64,000 bases of DNA from Bradyrhizobium sp. U87765 SZCCT0048. Lineage in GTDB: Bacteria; Pseudomonadota; Alphaproteobacteria; Rhizobiales; Xanthobacteraceae. Of the stretch, positions 29,973 through 38,552 are shown in pieces. Every line of letters begins with the position of its first letter. The first letter of the stretch is position 1. The notes beneath the pieces are model-generated. The model was not told the DNA's origin and searched no databases. It worked only from the letters and a program-made list of their open reading frames with translations. The translations under genes were made by a program, and so were the position numbers. The DNA lies in the NCBI RefSeq assembly GCF_018131225.1, contig NZ_JAFCMM010000001.1, forward strand, positions 1,178,001-1,242,000, read 5' to 3'.

Positions 29973-32333
29973 ATGACAGTTCTCGATCTCGATTACAATT
30001 TCGCCAGCCTGTCGGTTCACGACCTGCTCGAAGCACGCGACACCTATCATTACCACCTGCTGAGCAAGGCCAACGTTGTGGGCACCGCGATCGGGCTTTA
30101 TCTCATCCGGAAGGACGAGGAGTGGCCCAGACGCAAGGGCGAAGCGAAGTCGCCGCCCAACAAGAAGACCTATCCACGCACGTTGCGAAACTCCGAAGTG
30201 CGCGACTATTCGTGGCCTTGCATCCTGGCCTTCGTGCGATCATGGGCTGCCGAGGAAGCATTCGGCCCCGGTGGGCGCTACAATCCGGCCCAGATCGTTC
30301 CGAAGACGCTGTACCTTGCTGACGGCAGGGCCGTCCCCGTTTGCGTCGTGCAGGTCGACGAGGCTGCGAGCCGGGATGACGCCGCCTATGATGCGCCGGG
30401 CAACCTTCCCGCCTACCAGCTCGGCGGCGGCGCTCCAATCATCATCACCTCCCAAGGCATCGAGCGGTTTGCAACCGCCGGATGCCTTGTCTCCGATGGC
30501 CAGACGACTTATGCGCTCACTGCACGTCACGCCTGCGGCGAACCAGGCACGGTGATCAGGAGTCAGCTCCGCGGCGGCAAGACCACCATCGGCGTCAGCT
30601 CGGCTCACCAGTTGACCCGGAAATCGTTCTCCGACGTCTATTCGGACTTCCCGGGGCGCCGCTCTTACGTCGCCCTCGACGCCGGCCTGGTCAAGCTCGA
30701 CGCGATCGACGACTGGACGTCCAACACCTTCGGCTTCCCGCCATCGGGCCCGCTCGCCGACGTTCATGAGCGCAACCTGTCGCTCAGGCTGATCGATCAA
30801 CCGGTTATCGGCCGCGGCGCGGCGTCCGGCATTCTCAGCGGAACGATCAAGGCGCTGTTCTACCGCTACCGCTCGGTCGGCGGATACGACTATGTCGGAG
30901 ACTTTCTCATCAGTCCGCGCGACGGTACCGCCACCCACCACGGCGACTCCGGCATGATCTGGCATCTCGACGTCACCGATCCGGCCAAAGGCCCGGCGAC
31001 GCCGCTGCTGGATCGCGATCTCAGGCCGCTCGCCGTCGAATGGGGCGGACAGACTTTCGACGAGGACGGCCATCGCTCGACATTCGCGATCGCAACCAGC
31101 CTCAGCAACGTCTGCCGGCTGCTCGACGTCGAGCTGGTCACCGACCAGTCTCGCGGCGTCTCGGGCTATTGGGGCCGCACCGGTCACTACAGCATCGCAA
31201 CCTTTGCCATTTCCCTGGTCAGGAACAGCCGCCTCAAGAGCTTTCTGAATGCCAACAGCAGCCTGCTGAGCTTCGATCTGGACAAGATCGAGGACAAGGA
31301 TTTCGACGCATCGGTGGGGCAGCTCGGCGACGCGTTCGTTCCGCTGGCTGACGCGCCCGACGAGATCTGGAAGAAACTCGACCATGGCAAGAACGGCCGT
31401 GAAGGTGGTCGCGACGTTTCGGCTGGCCCGCACGGCAGCGATGGCCCCGAGCATCCCAACCACTATGCCGATATCGATGCCGTCGTCGGTGCCGGCGGCA
31501 AGACCTTCCGCGAGATGTGCCTGGCCGATGACAACAACCTCACGGTCGCAGCCTGGCAGGCATTCTACGCCGATCTCGCCGCCAAGGCCGACACCGAAGG
31601 AAATGCCGACGAAGCGAAGCGGTATCGCTCCAAGTTCAAGCAAGGTCTGCTGCCATTCCGGCTCTGGCAGTTTTTCGATGCCATGACCGCGTTCGCCGAG
31701 CAGGGCGACGTCGTCGGCTTCCTCACGGCAGCTGGCACCGCCGCGCATTACATGGGCGACGGATCTCAGCCGCTCCACGGCTCGGTGCTGTCCGACGGTG
31801 ATCCGTCACGCATCGTCACCCGCCACCATCCCCGATCCGGTGAGGATGAAGACGTACCCTACGGCAAGGGCGTGCACAGCATCTACGAGACCAAGATGCT
31901 GGCGTACAAGGCCGCGGATCTGTTGCCCGCGATCAAGGCCAAACTCGACGCCGGCGATGGTCACGGGCTCACACTCTGCAGCACCGGCCATGACGTCGCG
32001 AAGGCGACCGTGACATTGATGGATCGCGTCGCCAAAATCCTGCCGCCGATGACCATTCTCGACAGCTATGAGAACGCCGGCGCCGGGACCGGCAAGGCAA
32101 CGCTCGACGCCATGTGGGATGATCTTGGAGAGCAGACCGTCGAGGTGATGGCGCTTGGTGCATGCTATCTCGCCATGCTCTGGGAGTCCGCCTGGACGCA
32201 GGGACATGGCGACGCCATTGCGCCAAGAAAGCTGAAGGAGCTCGAGCCCGACGACGTCCGCGCCCGCTATATCGACAAGACGTTCGTCCCGTCCCTCACA
32301 CTGGACGCGATTGCAGGCGTGCTCAAGAAGTAG
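29973..32333 (+). CDS. Fusion of a trypsin-like serine protease and a zinc phospholipase C/P1-nuclease-like domain
   Basis: A 786-residue protein from the ATG at 29973 (an upstream start at 29889 adds 28 residues; neither has a good ribosome site). Residues about 155-390 carry a trypsin-type triad: His186 in TARHACGE, Asp236 in ALDAGLVKLD and Ser326 in HHGDSGM. Residues about 490-745 resemble Zn-dependent phospholipase C/S1-P1 nuclease: NHYADID (Asp500/502), His592-x3-Asp596-x5-His602 in AHYMGDGSQPLHG, and His635-x3-Glu639. The first three share the exact spacing of Bacillus PLC His118, Asp122 and His128. There is no signal peptide or membrane segment, unlike secreted PLC or P1 enzymes. It is flanked by convergent or divergent unrelated genes, so it acts alone. 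Function unknown; a protease-activated effector or defence enzyme is one possibility. Confidence 0.75.
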   Translation: MTVLDLDYNFASLSVHDLLEARDTYHYHLLSKANVVGTAIGLYLIRKDEEWPRRKGEAKSPPNKKTYPRTLRNSEVRDYSWPCILAFVRSWAAEEAFGPGGRYNPAQIVPKTLYLADGRAVPVCVVQVDEAASRDDAAYDAPGNLPAYQLGGGAPIIITSQGIERFATAGCLVSDGQTTYALTARHACGEPGTVIRSQLRGGKTTIGVSSAHQLTRKSFSDVYSDFPGRRSYVALDAGLVKLDAIDDWTSNTFGFPPSGPLADVHERNLSLRLIDQPVIGRGAASGILSGTIKALFYRYRSVGGYDYVGDFLISPRDGTATHHGDSGMIWHLDVTDPAKGPATPLLDRDLRPLAVEWGGQTFDEDGHRSTFAIATSLSNVCRLLDVELVTDQSRGVSGYWGRTGHYSIATFAISLVRNSRLKSFLNANSSLLSFDLDKIEDKDFDASVGQLGDAFVPLADAPDEIWKKLDHGKNGREGGRDVSAGPHGSDGPEHPNHYADIDAVVGAGGKTFREMCLADDNNLTVAAWQAFYADLAAKADTEGNADEAKRYRSKFKQGLLPFRLWQFFDAMTAFAEQGDVVGFLTAAGTAAHYMGDGSQPLHGSVLSDGDPSRIVTRHHPRSGEDEDVPYGKGVHSIYETKMLAYKAADLLPAIKAKLDAGDGHGLTLCSTGHDVAKATVTLMDRVAKILPPMTILDSYENAGAGTGKATLDAMWDDLGEQTVEVMALGACYLAMLWESAWTQGHGDAIAPRKLKELEPDDVRARYIDKTFVPSLTLDAIAGVLKK

Positions 32334-32435
32334 TCCGACGGAAGTTCTCTCCGCCGCCGGCCCGATGCACGGTTGGGTCCCGTGGATCAGGCCGGACGGC
32401 GGATCAGGCCACTCGACGTGCAGGCTCTCCGTCCG

Positions 32436-33644
32436 CTATTTTTTCACCAGCGGACAGGCGGGGTCCGGCGGGCCGAAGGCCTCATCCCCCGGAATGGTCG
32501 CGAGAATCTTGTAGTAGTCCCACGGATACTTCGATTCTGCCGGCGATTTGACCTGCACCAGCATCAGGTCATGCACCATCAAGCCGTCCTCGCGCAGCCT
32601 GCCGTTGCGGGTGAACATGTCGGAAACCGGTGTCTCGCGCATCTTCGCTGCGACCTTGAGCGGATCGTCCGTGCCCGCCGCCTTGATGGCGTTGAGATAG
32701 GACGACACCGCCGAATAGACCCCGGCCTGCCACATCGTCGGCATGCGGTTGATCCTGGCAAAGTAGCGCTTCGACCACGCCCGCGTGGTATCGTCGAGAT
32801 CCCAGTAGAACGACGTCGTCAGCAGCAGACCTTCAGCCGACTGCAGCCCGATCGAGTCGATGTCGGTGATCAGCGCGAGCAGCGCCGCCATCTGCTGGCC
32901 GCCCTTGAACACGCCGAACTCGCCGCCGGTCTTGATCGCCGTGGTGTTGTTGGGCGGACCGCCGGCGATGCCGATGATCTTGGACTTGGAGGCCTGGGCC
33001 TGCAGGATGAACGACGAGAGATCCGGCGTCGCGAACGGCGGATGGACCGAGCCGAGGATCTTGCCGCCCATCTTGTTGATCACCGTGGATGCATCACGCT
33101 CCAGCGAATGGCCAAAGGCATAATCGTCGGTGATGAAGAACCAGCTGTCGCCGCCGCGCTTCACCACCTCCTGCGCCGTCCCGACCGCCAGCGCTCTCGT
33201 ATCGAACACCCACTGCATCGAATAGGGATTGCAGAACTTGCCATGGAAGTCGGCCGCACCGGTCGATTGGGTGATGAACAGCTTCTTGCGATCGTTCGCC
33301 ACCCCCTGCACGGCAAGACCGACCGCCGATACCGGAACGTCGACGATCAGATCGACCTGCTCGACGTCATACCAGCGCCGGGCCAGGGCCGCGCCAATGT
33401 CGGGCTTGAGCTGATGATCGCCGGAAATGACTTTGATGGGCTTGCCCAGCACCTGACCGCCGAAATCGTCGACCGCCATCTGCGCGGCCGCCAGCGACCC
33501 CGGTCCCGTGGCCGTCGACGCCGGCCCCGACATGTCGGTGAGCACACCGATCTTGACCACGTCATCGGACACCTGCGCATGCGCCGCCGAGACCATCCCG
33601 CCCGCCAGCGCGAGCGCGGACACCATCCTCCTGAAGGTCTTCAC
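32436..33644 (-). CDS. ABC transporter substrate-binding protein, branched-chain amino acid/amide (LivK) type
   Basis: A 402-residue periplasmic binding protein with a signal peptide (residues 1-24, ending SAAHA) and the periplasmic-binding fold type I (KIGVLTDMSGPASTATGPGS, DFGGQVLGKPIKVISGDHQ). The GTG start at 33644 has GGGAGG upstream. No permease or ATPase gene is adjacent, so it is an orphan binding protein that must work with a transporter elsewhere or act as a sensor. Members bind amino acids, amides or aromatic acids. It is divergent from a LysR gene with a palindrome between them. The ligand is unknown. Confidence 0.9.
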   Translation of the reverse strand: MKTFRRMVSALALAGGMVSAAHAQVSDDVVKIGVLTDMSGPASTATGPGSLAAAQMAVDDFGGQVLGKPIKVISGDHQLKPDIGAALARRWYDVEQVDLIVDVPVSAVGLAVQGVANDRKKLFITQSTGAADFHGKFCNPYSMQWVFDTRALAVGTAQEVVKRGGDSWFFITDDYAFGHSLERDASTVINKMGGKILGSVHPPFATPDLSSFILQAQASKSKIIGIAGGPPNNTTAIKTGGEFGVFKGGQQMAALLALITDIDSIGLQSAEGLLLTTSFYWDLDDTTRAWSKRYFARINRMPTMWQAGVYSAVSSYLNAIKAAGTDDPLKVAAKMRETPVSDMFTRNGRLREDGLMVHDLMLVQVKSPAESKYPWDYYKILATIPGDEAFGPPDPACPLVKK

Positions 33645-33767
33645 CTGCCTCGTCCTCCCTGGATTCCGCCGGCGAACCGAATGCCCCGTGCCGCCGTCGC
33701 CACCATCTTGGTGTGCGCCGCACTCTAGGAACGAACCCGCCTTGACAGAAGGCATGACCGGGCACTT

Positions 33768-33792
33768 CATTTGTGCCAAACGGGCACAAATG
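33768..33792. promoter_or_regulatory. 25-bp perfect palindrome, probable LysR operator
   Basis: CATTTGTGCC-AAACG-GGCACAAATG: 10-bp perfect arms and a 5-base spacer, in the gap between the divergent binding-protein gene (start 33644) and LysR gene (start 33839). It contains T-N11-A-type symmetry. This is a strong candidate operator for the adjacent regulator. Confidence 0.7.
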
Positions 33793-33838
33793 AACCGTGG
33801 CGCCAGGCCGCCGCCGCGGCCGGGAAGATATCGAGCGC

Positions 33839-34744
33839 ATGACCGTCAGCAGCACCAATCGGCTCAGCACTGTGGAATTGTTCTGCGCCGCAGCGCGCGC
33901 CCGCAGTTTTACCGCGGCGGCGACCGAACTCGGCACCACGCCCTCCGCGATCAGCAAGGCGGTGCAGCGGCTGGAGAACCGGCTCGGCATCAAGCTGTTC
34001 CAGCGCACCACCCGCGCCGTCCGACTGACCGAGGAAGGCCGCACCTACTACACGACCTGCCGCAACGCGATCGACACCATACATGAGGTCGAGAAGACGC
34101 TGACGCGCCATCGCGGCATGCCGCGCGGCATCCTGCGGCTGAGCCTCCCCTACACGTATGGCGTAAAGCGCGTGCTGCCGCTGCTGCCGCGCTACGTCGA
34201 ACGCTATCTCGGCCAGATCAGGGTCGAGGCCTCGCTGAGCAATGCGGTGATCGACTTCGTCGCCGAGAATGTCGACATGTCGATCCGGCTCGGCGCCGTC
34301 GGCGGCTCAGGCCTCGTGGTGCGCAAGCTGCACGACGCACAGACCTGCGTCGTCGCGTCACCAGCCTATCTCCGCCAGCATGGGACACCACGCGTTCCCG
34401 ACGATCTGCGCGACCATGCCTGCCTCGGGCTGCTGATGCCCGATACCGGCCGTCTGATGCCGTGGGCCTTCTCCGATGGCGAGGGCGGCATTCGCACCGT
34501 CGCGGTGCAACCGGGCATGACCTTCGATCATCCTCTCGGCGTGCTGACGACGGCCCTGAACGATGCGGGTTTTGCACGGCTGCTCGACTTCACCGTCCAT
34601 GACGATCTCGTCAGCGGCCGCCTGGTCGAAGTGCTCGGCGACTTCCGCCCGCCGCCGCTACCGGTGTCCGCGGTCTATCAGGGCACCCGGCACGTGCCGC
34701 CGAAGGTCCGCACATTCCTCGATTTCCTCGTGGAGAATGCCTGA
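33839..34744 (+). CDS. LysR family transcriptional regulator
   Basis: A 301-residue LysR protein. The DNA-binding domain is in residues 1-65 (SFTAAATELGTTPSAISKAV) and the effector domain follows. An in-frame start at 33797 adds 14 residues, including a run of arginines and lying almost on the palindrome, so the ATG at 33839 after GGGAAG is preferred. It is divergent from the LivK-type gene and probably controls it through the 25-bp palindrome. It resembles the LysR of the purine cluster in architecture only. Confidence 0.88.
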   Translation: MTVSSTNRLSTVELFCAAARARSFTAAATELGTTPSAISKAVQRLENRLGIKLFQRTTRAVRLTEEGRTYYTTCRNAIDTIHEVEKTLTRHRGMPRGILRLSLPYTYGVKRVLPLLPRYVERYLGQIRVEASLSNAVIDFVAENVDMSIRLGAVGGSGLVVRKLHDAQTCVVASPAYLRQHGTPRVPDDLRDHACLGLLMPDTGRLMPWAFSDGEGGIRTVAVQPGMTFDHPLGVLTTALNDAGFARLLDFTVHDDLVSGRLVEVLGDFRPPPLPVSAVYQGTRHVPPKVRTFLDFLVENA

Positions 34745-34765
34745 CGGCGCGCCCAGCCGGCCGCG

Positions 34766-36799
34766 TCAGCTCTGCAACACCGTGGCGACGAGGCGGGCGT
34801 GATGCGGATTGAGCACCTGAAGACTGCGGGCGATGCGATCGCAATGGCTCTTTCCGGCGTCGACCACGATGACGACTATGCCGGCGAGCCCGAGCGACAT
34901 CAGATAGTCGCGCTCGTCGAGCGAACCGCCATCGATCAGAGTCATGTCGTAGGGCACGGGCGCGTCCTGCCACGTGGCGGCCATGCCAGCCGGATGCGCC
35001 ACCTTGGCGGCCCCACCGGCAGGAAGTACGCGGACGCCCGTCGGCATCGTCACCTCGAACAGGCTCAGCGGCAGCAGATCCTGCTTCGCCTCGGCGAAGC
35101 CCGCCTTGTCGCCGAGACCAAACTGCCGCGTGATCGTCCGGGCCCGGGCGGTGCCGTCGACAGCGAGGGCGCGCAGTCCCGCTTCTCCGGCGAGCTTCGC
35201 CAGAACCACGGTCATGGCCGCGCTCGAGGCTGCGCTGCCGGCACCGACCACCAGCACCGCGCCGGGTGACTTGCCCAGCGCCGTCACCAGCATGTCGGGC
35301 AGCGGCCGCAGCCCTTCGAGACGCTTGAGTGCCTCGCGATCGTTCAACTGGCTCACCGCGATGACGTCCTTGCGCGCCGCGCTGCCGAGATTGAAGAGCC
35401 CGGTGCGCTCGAACAGCTGATCGGCATCCCAGGCCGAGCTATCGAACTGATTGCGGAACGCGGCGAGGAAGACACCGAGCAGCAGGCCGAACGCCGCGCC
35501 GCCGGCCAGCACAATCATCCGCGATACCACATATTCAGGCAGCGGCAGCGTCGCCGGTGAAATGATCCGCGCGTTGGTACGATCGAGCATGCCCTCTTCG
35601 CGGATCTCCTTGGCGCGGCGCTGCACCGTCTCGTAGACCGCGCGCCGGGCCGCGACCTCGTTCTCCAGTTCCTTGAGCTTGAGCACCGGCGGCCGATCCG
35701 ACGCCGAAACCTTGCGGGCCAGAGCGATCTGCCGGGTCAGCTCGGTCTCGACCGCCTTGGCGCGCTGATATTCGGTCTCGAGGCTGCGCTGCACACGGCC
35801 GAGCTCCGTGTCGATCAGCTCGCGGACCTGCTTGACCTGCGCTTGCGCGGCGATCACCGCCGGATGGAGCGGACCGAGCGAGACGACGCTGTCGGCCTCG
35901 GCCTTCTTGGCCTCGGCGTAGCGTGCCCGCAGGTCGGTGATGGTCGAGGACTGCAGCGCTTCGGCGAATGTGTCGAGGGGCGCCCCCTCGCTGCGCTTGC
36001 GCAGCACGTCGAGGCGGGCCTGGAGTTCGGCGGTCCGGATGCGCTGGGCCGAGAGTTGATTGGTGAGATCGGCCAGTTCCTGGTCGCTGAGCAGACGGCC
36101 TTCGGCCCCCACCAGGTTGTTGGCCGTGCGATAGGCCTCGGCCTGTTGCTCCGCGGCAGCGACGCTCTGGCGCAGCGTGCCAAGACGGGCCTCGAGCGCG
36201 GCCGCGGTGCGGCTTGCCGTCTCGGCCTGCATCTGGGCCTGGACATCGAGATAAGCCTGCGCGACGGCACTGACGATCTGGCGCGACTTCTCGCCGGACG
36301 ATGTCCAGACCGAGAGGTCCAGGATAAAGGTCCGATCCGGCCGGCGCACATCCAGCCGCTTGCGCAGCGTCCGCAGCGCAGCCCATGTCTGCCCGTCCAT
36401 GCTTGGCGGAGCTTCGGCTCCATCGGACGTCTGCAGCGTGCCGGGCGCGACGAACTCCGGATCGTCCTGAAGCTTGAGCCTGGCGATGACCTTCTGCAGA
36501 ACTTCGGTCGACGTGATGACCTGGACCTGGCTCTCGAGCACCGCGAAGGTGGCTTCCGTCGAGGCTGCTGCGCCACCGTTGATATCGTTAGGCAGGATCT
36601 GCAAGCCACGCGGATCGATCAGCAGCTTGATCTGGGAAATGTAGCGCGGCGTCATCGACAGGGCGACGATGAGCGCGATCACCGTGCACAACACGCTCGC
36701 CGCGGCGATCCAGGCCTTGCGCCGGCCGAGCACGCGGACGAGACCGCGCAGATCGATGACCGCTGCCGGCGCCTGCTGCGTGTCGACGAACGCGACCAT
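34766..36799 (-). CDS. Exopolysaccharide chain-length/export protein, Wzc/GumC-like with degenerate kinase domain
   Basis: A 677-residue inner-membrane polysaccharide co-polymerase. It has two membrane segments (residues 30-50 and 424-447), a long periplasmic coiled coil between them (about 190-400, with EAEAY-like heptads), and a cytoplasmic C-terminal domain shaped like a BY-kinase. That domain lacks a usable Walker A: the expected GxxGKST is VVGAGSAASSAAMTVVL (517-533). Walker A' is weak (ALAVDGTAR), and no C-terminal tyrosine cluster exists (it ends ATVLQS). It should still act in chain-length control and export, not phosphorylation. The ATG at 36799 is preferred over a longer frame. Confidence 0.85.
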   Translation of the reverse strand: MVAFVDTQQAPAAVIDLRGLVRVLGRRKAWIAAASVLCTVIALIVALSMTPRYISQIKLLIDPRGLQILPNDINGGAAASTEATFAVLESQVQVITSTEVLQKVIARLKLQDDPEFVAPGTLQTSDGAEAPPSMDGQTWAALRTLRKRLDVRRPDRTFILDLSVWTSSGEKSRQIVSAVAQAYLDVQAQMQAETASRTAAALEARLGTLRQSVAAAEQQAEAYRTANNLVGAEGRLLSDQELADLTNQLSAQRIRTAELQARLDVLRKRSEGAPLDTFAEALQSSTITDLRARYAEAKKAEADSVVSLGPLHPAVIAAQAQVKQVRELIDTELGRVQRSLETEYQRAKAVETELTRQIALARKVSASDRPPVLKLKELENEVAARRAVYETVQRRAKEIREEGMLDRTNARIISPATLPLPEYVVSRMIVLAGGAAFGLLLGVFLAAFRNQFDSSAWDADQLFERTGLFNLGSAARKDVIAVSQLNDREALKRLEGLRPLPDMLVTALGKSPGAVLVVGAGSAASSAAMTVVLAKLAGEAGLRALAVDGTARARTITRQFGLGDKAGFAEAKQDLLPLSLFEVTMPTGVRVLPAGGAAKVAHPAGMAATWQDAPVPYDMTLIDGGSLDERDYLMSLGLAGIVVIVVDAGKSHCDRIARSLQVLNPHHARLVATVLQS

Positions 36800-37049
36800 C
36801 AGGCCGCCCCAGCCGTATTCGCAAGCGCGCTGCGCCGGATCCGGTCGCACCGCTCCATCGGTCGCCCCGGCAACGGCAGGTTTGATCGGCGCGTACTCAT
36901 GGAACGACCTTGCAACAACCTCGGCGACACGCACATGCGCGTGCCCGGGCCGAAGGCTCGGGCACGCGCTGCCAGTCTGCCGCGAATATGGTTAACATTT
37001 CGCTCAAAACGGGCGCACAATCCGGCGCGACCGCCTGCCGCAACCCGCA
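36800..37049. other. Leader region of the Wzc/GumC-like gene
   Basis: 250 bases without a supported gene, between two leftward exopolysaccharide genes. It includes an in-frame extension of the Wzc/GumC-like frame that I do not think is translated. A GTTAACATTTCGC stretch near 36991 is AT-rich and may belong to a promoter. Confidence 0.35.
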
Positions 37050-38552
37050 TCAGCGCCGGACGCCATAGAGGTCAATGACCTCAATCCCGGCCCCGCGGTT
37101 CAGCGTGTGCGGCCCGCGGGAGACGCCCTCTCCCCGCATGCGGACGACAGCCTCCACGCTCTGGCGGACCACCTCGTCATCGAGCCGGTCGATCCGGCAG
37201 ATCGCGAGTCCTGCGCCATATCCGTCCGAGCAATCCTGCGCCGGCCGCAACAGCGCACCGCCGTGAAGGAACACCTGCCCGGCCGGGCGCGCGCTGCGGC
37301 TGTCGATCAGGACCGGATTGGCCGGGTGGGGACGCCATGGCCCCTGCAGACGCTCGGCCTGGAACACGCTCAGGGTATCCCAGTTCGACCCCAGCCAATC
37401 CCGCGTCGCTGCGAACATCCACCAGGTGCCATTGTGCTGAAATACCGTGGCGTCGGAGCCATCGACGCCGTTGAGCAACGTCGTCTCATGCACCCAAACG
37501 TCCGGCAGCCGCTCGGCACGGTAGAGCTCGATCGACTGGGCCTGCAGGGTTTCGGGGATCATCCACACCTGCCCGTCGTGCTCGAAGACGTGCGGATAGG
37601 ACAGGTGCACGGCCGTCTCCAGCACAGGCCTCGGCGTGGTGAAGCCGGCGGCAGGATCGAACGACGCTGCCGAGATGATGCCCTTGCCGGTCGCGCCGAC
37701 ATACTCTTCGACGAACAGAAAGGTCTCGTTGCCGCGCCTGAACACGAACGGATCGGCATAGTAGCGCGAACCGTCGTCGGCGAGACGACGATACGCCTCC
37801 ATTCCAGGCAGTGTGACACCGCCGTCTTCGGCCTGAAGCGGCCGCCAGGCAACGAACCAGCGCGGCGCCTGGCCACACAGACGCTTGAGACGATGGTCGA
37901 TCTTTTCAGCCAGCATGCGCCCAATGAATCTCGCCACCGTCCCGACCCGTACGGTCGGCGACGCACGCCCAGCGCGCACGGCCATTGCGCCGGTACCGGC
38001 ATCAGGCCCGGCCAGGATACGGACACAAAAGCGCAGCAGCCCCGTGAACGCGCAGTCGAGCGCACGCGTCAGCACCGCCGGATCCTCGATCGCTGGCCGG
38101 GCCGTGTCGAGCACCCGGCCGGTGCCGTCCTCGACGGCCGTCATTTCGCAGCAACGGCCATCGAGCACGGCGACAAGCAGCGCATCGTCATCCGTCGCGC
38201 CGTCGTAGCGCAGCCGGATCGTTTGCGCCGCCGCGTGGCCGGCTGCATCGCCGCCAAGGTCGAGGGTCAACGCCCCGGCGGGCGCTTCGCCGAGCCAAGG
38301 GCCGCCGAAAGCGGTGCGGTCGAGATGATCGCAGGCATGGCCGCCACGCAGCCGAAACGCGAACCGCTCAATGGTGGTCAGCAGCACGAACGCCGACGGC
38401 AGTGGCTTGCCGTCCACGAACGACACGGTGAGATCGACGTCGGGATGCGCTGCGAGACGTGCGACGAGCTCGCGCTGCCAGCGCCACAACCGCGCGCTGT
38501 TGAGCCTGAGATGAAGCGAGCGTCGCTGCAAACCGCCGGTCATGAGTGACAT
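37050..38552 (-). CDS. Beta-propeller glycan protein (GIPC-transferase N-terminal-like/GH43 fold)
   Basis: A 500-residue protein. The C-terminal half (from about residue 235) has the repeated blade motifs of a five-bladed GH43-type propeller: YYADPFVFRRGNETFLFVEE, HLSYPHVFEHDGQVWMIPE, VDGSDATVFQHNGTWWMFA. Bacterial proteins of this type are annotated as resembling the N-terminal part of plant glucosamine inositolphosphorylceramide transferase 1 and occur in polysaccharide loci. The N-terminal 200 residues resemble the formyltransferase-like region often found in these proteins, without clear catalytic residues. The start overlaps the end of the GH5 gene, either ATGA at 38543 or, used here, ATG at 38552. 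Biochemical role unknown. Confidence 0.75.
   Translation of the reverse strand: MSLMTGGLQRRSLHLRLNSARLWRWQRELVARLAAHPDVDLTVSFVDGKPLPSAFVLLTTIERFAFRLRGGHACDHLDRTAFGGPWLGEAPAGALTLDLGGDAAGHAAAQTIRLRYDGATDDDALLVAVLDGRCCEMTAVEDGTGRVLDTARPAIEDPAVLTRALDCAFTGLLRFCVRILAGPDAGTGAMAVRAGRASPTVRVGTVARFIGRMLAEKIDHRLKRLCGQAPRWFVAWRPLQAEDGGVTLPGMEAYRRLADDGSRYYADPFVFRRGNETFLFVEEYVGATGKGIISAASFDPAAGFTTPRPVLETAVHLSYPHVFEHDGQVWMIPETLQAQSIELYRAERLPDVWVHETTLLNGVDGSDATVFQHNGTWWMFAATRDWLGSNWDTLSVFQAERLQGPWRPHPANPVLIDSRSARPAGQVFLHGGALLRPAQDCSDGYGAGLAICRIDRLDDEVVRQSVEAVVRMRGEGVSRGPHTLNRGAGIEVIDLYGVRR

Noticed and set aside
32334..32435. Terminator between the convergent protease-PLC fusion and LivK-like genes
   Set aside because: GC-rich stretches are present but no stem followed by a T-run.
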